Below the pieces are notes generated by a model. The model saw only the letters and a program-made list of their open reading frames with translations. It had not been told where the DNA came from and made no database searches. 64,000 bases of DNA from contig NZ_JALIEC010000002.1 in the NCBI RefSeq assembly GCF_022867865.1, positions 372,001 through 436,000 of the forward strand, in the 5' to 3' direction. The first letter of the stretch is position 1; the number at the start of each line of letters is the position of its first letter. This document shows positions 60,836-64,000 of the stretch, piece after piece. A program made the position numbers and the translations under genes. The stretch comes from Phaeobacter sp. J2-8. GTDB lineage: Bacteria > Pseudomonadota > Alphaproteobacteria > Rhodobacterales > Rhodobacteraceae.

Positions 60836-61046
60836 GTCTGATGAGGCTCCGATCAAAGCTGTTTTCCTACATCTAGCCCCTGCCCCAATGTTTTCCAAGC
60901 GCGGCCTGCACAATCCGCAACGGACCGGCGATTTTCCGATGTATGGCGCCCGACAAAAAGCCACTTTGAAAAATCCATCAAAAAATCCACCTTTGCCGCT
61001 TGCACCCCGCGAAAAGAGAGATTAAACGGCCCCACCAGACCCCCGC

Positions 61047-61136
61047 GGAGAGGTGCCGGAGTGGTCGAACGGGGCGGTCTCGAAAACCGTTGAGCCTGCA
61101 AGGGTTCCCAGGGTTCGAATCCCTGTCTCTCCGCCA
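61047..61136 (+). tRNA. tRNA-Ser (anticodon CGA)
   Basis: A 90-nt class II tRNA. The acceptor stem is GGAGAGG paired with TCTCTCC, the discriminator is G, and CCA is encoded. The anticodon loop CTCGAAA on a GCGGT/ACCGT stem gives CGA for UCG. A long variable arm and the T-loop GGTTCGAATCC are present. Such 3' ends are common integration sites, and the sequence after it looks accessory. Confidence 0.97.
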
Positions 61137-61783
61137 TTTGGCATTGATGTCACTGTGAAAAAATGACGAATTCGTCACCCCCACCCCACATTGGGAAAAT
61201 GCTTGGACGTGGCTCATTGTGCCAATCGCATAGGGTCGTTCTCTGCTGTTTTCGCCGAAACCTCTGATTTGTGGGTGCGGACATATGGCCCGCCCTGCTG
61301 TCCCGCCGCGAGAAGCCGTCGCATTTCACCGCCCCTGAAGGCCACACCACCACAATCCGCTCAGCACGCGTTTGCTAGGCGTGGCTTGCCACAGCTCTCC
61401 GGAATGACGGGCGAACCTGCCTGCCCCACTATCATCGACAAGGAAATCACCCGCGACCGCCTTGGGTGTACCTGTTGGGCTGATGGCATCTAGCGCCTGC
61501 ACGGCGGCGGTGTTGATCGGATAAATCAGATTAACTCTTTCGAATAACCAGAGTCCTTCTTGTAGGGCTTCGGGTCATCTTGGGGAGGTTTTTTTTACCG
61601 TGTCTGCTGACGTATCAGCCATTTCCGGGCCTCATACATCCTTGAATACGTTGCCGCGAAATTCGGATGGGTCACCCCACTGATCCACAATACCACGTTC
61701 GACCAGCTTGCCGGACTGTCTATTTCTTGTGCCACATCAGACCCGCTTTCTCAGGTCTGTAACTTTTATTAACGGGCTGCACT
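61137..61783. other. Gene-free, apparently decayed region after tRNA-Ser
   Basis: These 647 bp hold no credible complete gene on either strand. Several short open stretches on the minus strand read like protein but end in early stops, for example NTAAVQALDAISP at about 61490-61515 and EIDSPASWSNVVLWISG near 61670-61720. An A8/T8 run lies near 61590. It may be the remains of an inserted element. No attachment-site repeat of the tRNA end was found within the window. Confidence 0.5.
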
Positions 61784-62638
61784 ATGCTATCAAAAGAGCA
61801 AATTCATCAATTTGTACGAGACGGTTATTGTATTTTAAACCTCAAACTGTCGGACTATGACGTAAATCGCGCGATCGAGACGGTTTGGAAATTTTCCCCG
61901 CCATCTTTTGAAAGGAACAATCCTGCGACCTGGACAGGGATGGTCGAGGATTGGTGTTTCAAACGGGATATGACCGAAAGGGGTGGTCGTCTCAAGTTTC
62001 GCGAGAACACCAGATCAATTGGCCCTGTTCGCACGATGACAATTTACAACACGCCCCTGCGGTACTGTGTTGAAACCTTGATTATGCCGGATCACAATAC
62101 CCGGGCGGCTCCCATTTTCAGGCCGATGTTAAGGGGGCTCTACCCTATTTTTTCTCAACCCGAAAAATCCGGGCCGTTGAGGGGGCATTGTGACACCCAC
62201 TTTTTTCAGGTCAGTTGCGTAATTTACCTATCCGACACCGATGCCAATGACGGGGCATTTGTGGTTTGGCCGGGAAGCCACAGAATGATTGCGCCGGTCG
62301 CGACAGAATTGACACGGTATCATTCCCCCAAAGAATACCTGAAATGTCGTGACGAGGTGGAGCGTACAATCGAGCCGGTTAGCATCACCGGCAAGACCGG
62401 CACCGTCGTATTATGGCATTACAGGTTGTTGCACGCCGCGGGCCGAAATACTGGCGGCGGTGTCCGCCATGCCGCTTTGATTGATTTCAAGAATGGTTGG
62501 GCTGATGCGATGCCGCCAAAAGAGCGCAACAAGGCTTTTGACGAAAATTGGTCGCCGGTCGTGCTGGAGGCCGAGAGGGAATTGGCGGCTCAGGGCGCGG
62601 ATATGGCGGTCGGACATGTTCCGGCCGAGAGTGTTTGA
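61784..62638 (+). CDS. Phytanoyl-CoA dioxygenase (PhyH) family protein
   Basis: A 284-residue Fe(II)/2-oxoglutarate dioxygenase. The metal triad is His and Asp in GHCDTHFF (near 136) and a distal His in WHYRLLHAAGR (near 215), followed by the 2-oxoglutarate-binding Arg. GAFVVWPGSHRM is typical of PhyH. The substrate is unknown. Early codons are AT-rich (TGTTATTGTATTTTAAAC), unlike neighbouring genes, which suggests recent transfer. It lies 87 bp before the M20 gene. Confidence 0.83.
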   Translation: MLSKEQIHQFVRDGYCILNLKLSDYDVNRAIETVWKFSPPSFERNNPATWTGMVEDWCFKRDMTERGGRLKFRENTRSIGPVRTMTIYNTPLRYCVETLIMPDHNTRAAPIFRPMLRGLYPIFSQPEKSGPLRGHCDTHFFQVSCVIYLSDTDANDGAFVVWPGSHRMIAPVATELTRYHSPKEYLKCRDEVERTIEPVSITGKTGTVVLWHYRLLHAAGRNTGGGVRHAALIDFKNGWADAMPPKERNKAFDENWSPVVLEAERELAAQGADMAVGHVPAESV

Positions 62639-62725
62639 AATCTTCCCCAAGCCGTTCTAGTGTTCGCCGGACGATTGGTCGTTTGATAACGACAACAAGA
62701 CGCAAATTCGAAGGCGCAGAGAAAC

Positions 62726-63919
62726 ATGCTGACAAACCGTGATCTGGTTGAACTGACGAACTTTCGTCGCGCGCTTCACCGCCGCCCCGAAATTTCCGGC
62801 GAAGAGACCGAAACCGCAAAGACCATCGTCGAGGCGTTGAAGCCGATGTCGCCCACGCGGATTGTGACCGGGTTGGGGGGACATGGTGTGGCAGCGGTCT
62901 TTGACTCTGGTCAGGACGGCCCGACGGTTCTGTTTCGCGCAGAGCTTGATGCCCTGCCGATCGAAGAGCGTAACGGCACGATTGACTGGCCTTCGGAAAT
63001 CCCCGGCAAGAGCCATGTCTGCGGCCATGATGGCCATATGACAATGCTGCTTGCCCTGGGGCAGATGATCTCGCGCAAGCCGGTTGCCAAAGGGCGCGTG
63101 ATATTGATGTTTCAGCCTGCGGAAGAAGATGGAAGCGGGGCCAAGGCTGTTGTCGCTGATCCCTCTTTCGCAGAGCTTGCACCGGATTGGGCCTTTGCCA
63201 TTCATAACGAACCTGGCGCCCCATTCGGATTTGTCGCGACCCGCATTGGGCTGATGAATTGCGCCTCCTTGGGGCTGAAAATCATGCTGCGCGGCAAAAC
63301 CGCCCACGCGGCGGACCCGCAGGACGGTGTCTCGCCTGCGCTGGCTGTCGCCAAGCTCATCCCGGCACTTGACGCATTGGGTCACGGCGAAGGTGGACCA
63401 CGCAACGACGATTTTCGTCTGGTCACGATCACCCACGCCAATATCGGGGAACCTTCTTTTGGCATTGCCCCCGGTGAGGCCGAGGTTTTTGCCACACTGC
63501 GCACAGCGGCGGATGCAAGCATCGAAAGTCTTGAACGCGCAGCCCGCGACCTTGCCACGACTGTGGCAAAGGAATTCGGGCTGGGCGTCAGTTTTGAGAT
63601 CCACGATCATTTCGCGGCCTCTGTAAATGACGCAGAGGCCTATGCCGTCGCGGTCAGGGCCATGGAGGCAATCGGTGTCCCACATGGCGAAGAAAGCGTG
63701 CCAATGCGGGCATCCGAGGACTTTGGTGTTTTTGGATGGAACGCAAAAGCCGCGATGCTGTGTCTGGGACCGGGCGAAGATCATGCGGCCCTGCACAACC
63801 CGGATTACGATTTCCCCGATGATTTGATCCCAATCGGAAGTGCAATCTTTGAACGCATCGCGCGCGATTTATTGGGTGGCACGGATCAAAGCCGCTTGAA
63901 CGCCTCCACTTCGGTCTAG
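62726..63919 (+). CDS. M20-family amidohydrolase (hippurate/N-acyl amino acid hydrolase type)
   Basis: A 397-residue metal-dependent amidohydrolase. It has RALHRRPEISGEE near residue 14, the metal loop HVCGHDGHM near 92, the QPAEEDGSGA motif near 130 and a dimerisation domain (LRGKTAHAADPQDGVSPA near 190). Relatives cleave N-acyl or N-acetyl amino acids. It probably shares a transcript with the PhyH-like gene. The last 81 bp of the window hold nothing recognised. Confidence 0.87.
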   Translation: MLTNRDLVELTNFRRALHRRPEISGEETETAKTIVEALKPMSPTRIVTGLGGHGVAAVFDSGQDGPTVLFRAELDALPIEERNGTIDWPSEIPGKSHVCGHDGHMTMLLALGQMISRKPVAKGRVILMFQPAEEDGSGAKAVVADPSFAELAPDWAFAIHNEPGAPFGFVATRIGLMNCASLGLKIMLRGKTAHAADPQDGVSPALAVAKLIPALDALGHGEGGPRNDDFRLVTITHANIGEPSFGIAPGEAEVFATLRTAADASIESLERAARDLATTVAKEFGLGVSFEIHDHFAASVNDAEAYAVAVRAMEAIGVPHGEESVPMRASEDFGVFGWNAKAAMLCLGPGEDHAALHNPDYDFPDDLIPIGSAIFERIARDLLGGTDQSRLNASTSV

Positions 63920-64000
63920 AGCCTGCCCAACGTAAGTAGGGTCACGGAACGGCGGGGCAGCTACGCACAGATCATCCCACGCAGCCCGCGTGAATTGGCG

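Noticed and set aside
61191-61493. Plus-strand open frame of about 100 codons after tRNA-Ser
   Set aside because: Composition is Pro/Arg/Cys-rich and unlike a folded protein, and no ribosome site precedes it. Treated as part of the decayed region.

Overview
The window is chromosomal DNA of a marine-type alphaproteobacterium, most likely a Roseobacter-clade member of the Rhodobacteraceae/Roseobacteraceae. The evidence is a circularly permuted two-piece tmRNA, an alpha-type SspB adaptor, ChpT of the CckA-ChpT-CtrA relay, the F1-ATPase zeta inhibitor (DUF1476), the olsB-olsA ornithine-lipid pair, a Usg protein, a PmtA-like methyltransferase, an L21 with a C-terminal helix-hairpin-helix tail, and high GC. 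Most of it is core housekeeping sequence.

Layout. 0-4 kb: end of gluQ, tRNA-Leu(CAA), a YqaA/DedA protein overlapping dsbB, and an Lrp-type regulator divergent from arginase and ornithine cyclodeaminase (arginine to ornithine to proline). 4-11 kb, minus strand: purC, purS, purQ, dctB, dctD, pabB, pabC. 11-16 kb: ATPase zeta, then parts of a corrinoid methyl-transfer system (BHMT-like methyltransferase, B12-binding corrinoid protein, DUF1638 protein) around a radical SAM gene. 16-22 kb: aroK-aroB, an unknown exported protein with xerD, and a CorC-type protein. 22-27 kb: an RTX/PPC/DUF4214 secreted protein, a desaturase, an acetyltransferase and a DMT transporter. 28-34 kb: tmRNA with a clear promoter, chrB-chrA, sspB, a methyltransferase, fumC, and small DUF4169 and ribbon-helix-helix genes. 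34-48 kb: mfd, hemB, usg, gyrA, DoxX, M32 carboxypeptidase, ctaA. 48-61 kb: trmJ, TfoX, ThiE-like, olsB-olsA, chpT, proB-proA, obgE, a TetR/SDR cassette with a 22-bp palindrome, GNAT, rpmA, rplU and a DUF2059-like gene. 61-64 kb: tRNA-Ser(CGA), about 650 bp of decayed sequence, then a phytanoyl-CoA dioxygenase-like gene and an M20 amidohydrolase.

The most striking feature is not a gene. Ten genes, including the essential gyrA, are interrupted by eleven one-base frameshifts (dctB has two). At eight of the eleven, restoring the frame by one base recreates the palindrome GCCGGC. Two others lie in runs of five or more G. Roughly thirty other GCCGGC sites are read intact. This looks like a systematic sequencing error at a probably methylated motif, not gene decay, so the affected genes should be treated as intact until the raw data are checked.

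Biologically, the best candidates for a second look are the dispersed corrinoid methyl-transfer genes, a DctD-like regulator without the sigma-54 contact loop, the TetR/SDR cassette that splits the rplU-rpmA-obgE-proBA block, and the tRNA-Ser-adjacent accessory segment. No CRISPR array, prophage or intact insertion sequence was seen.
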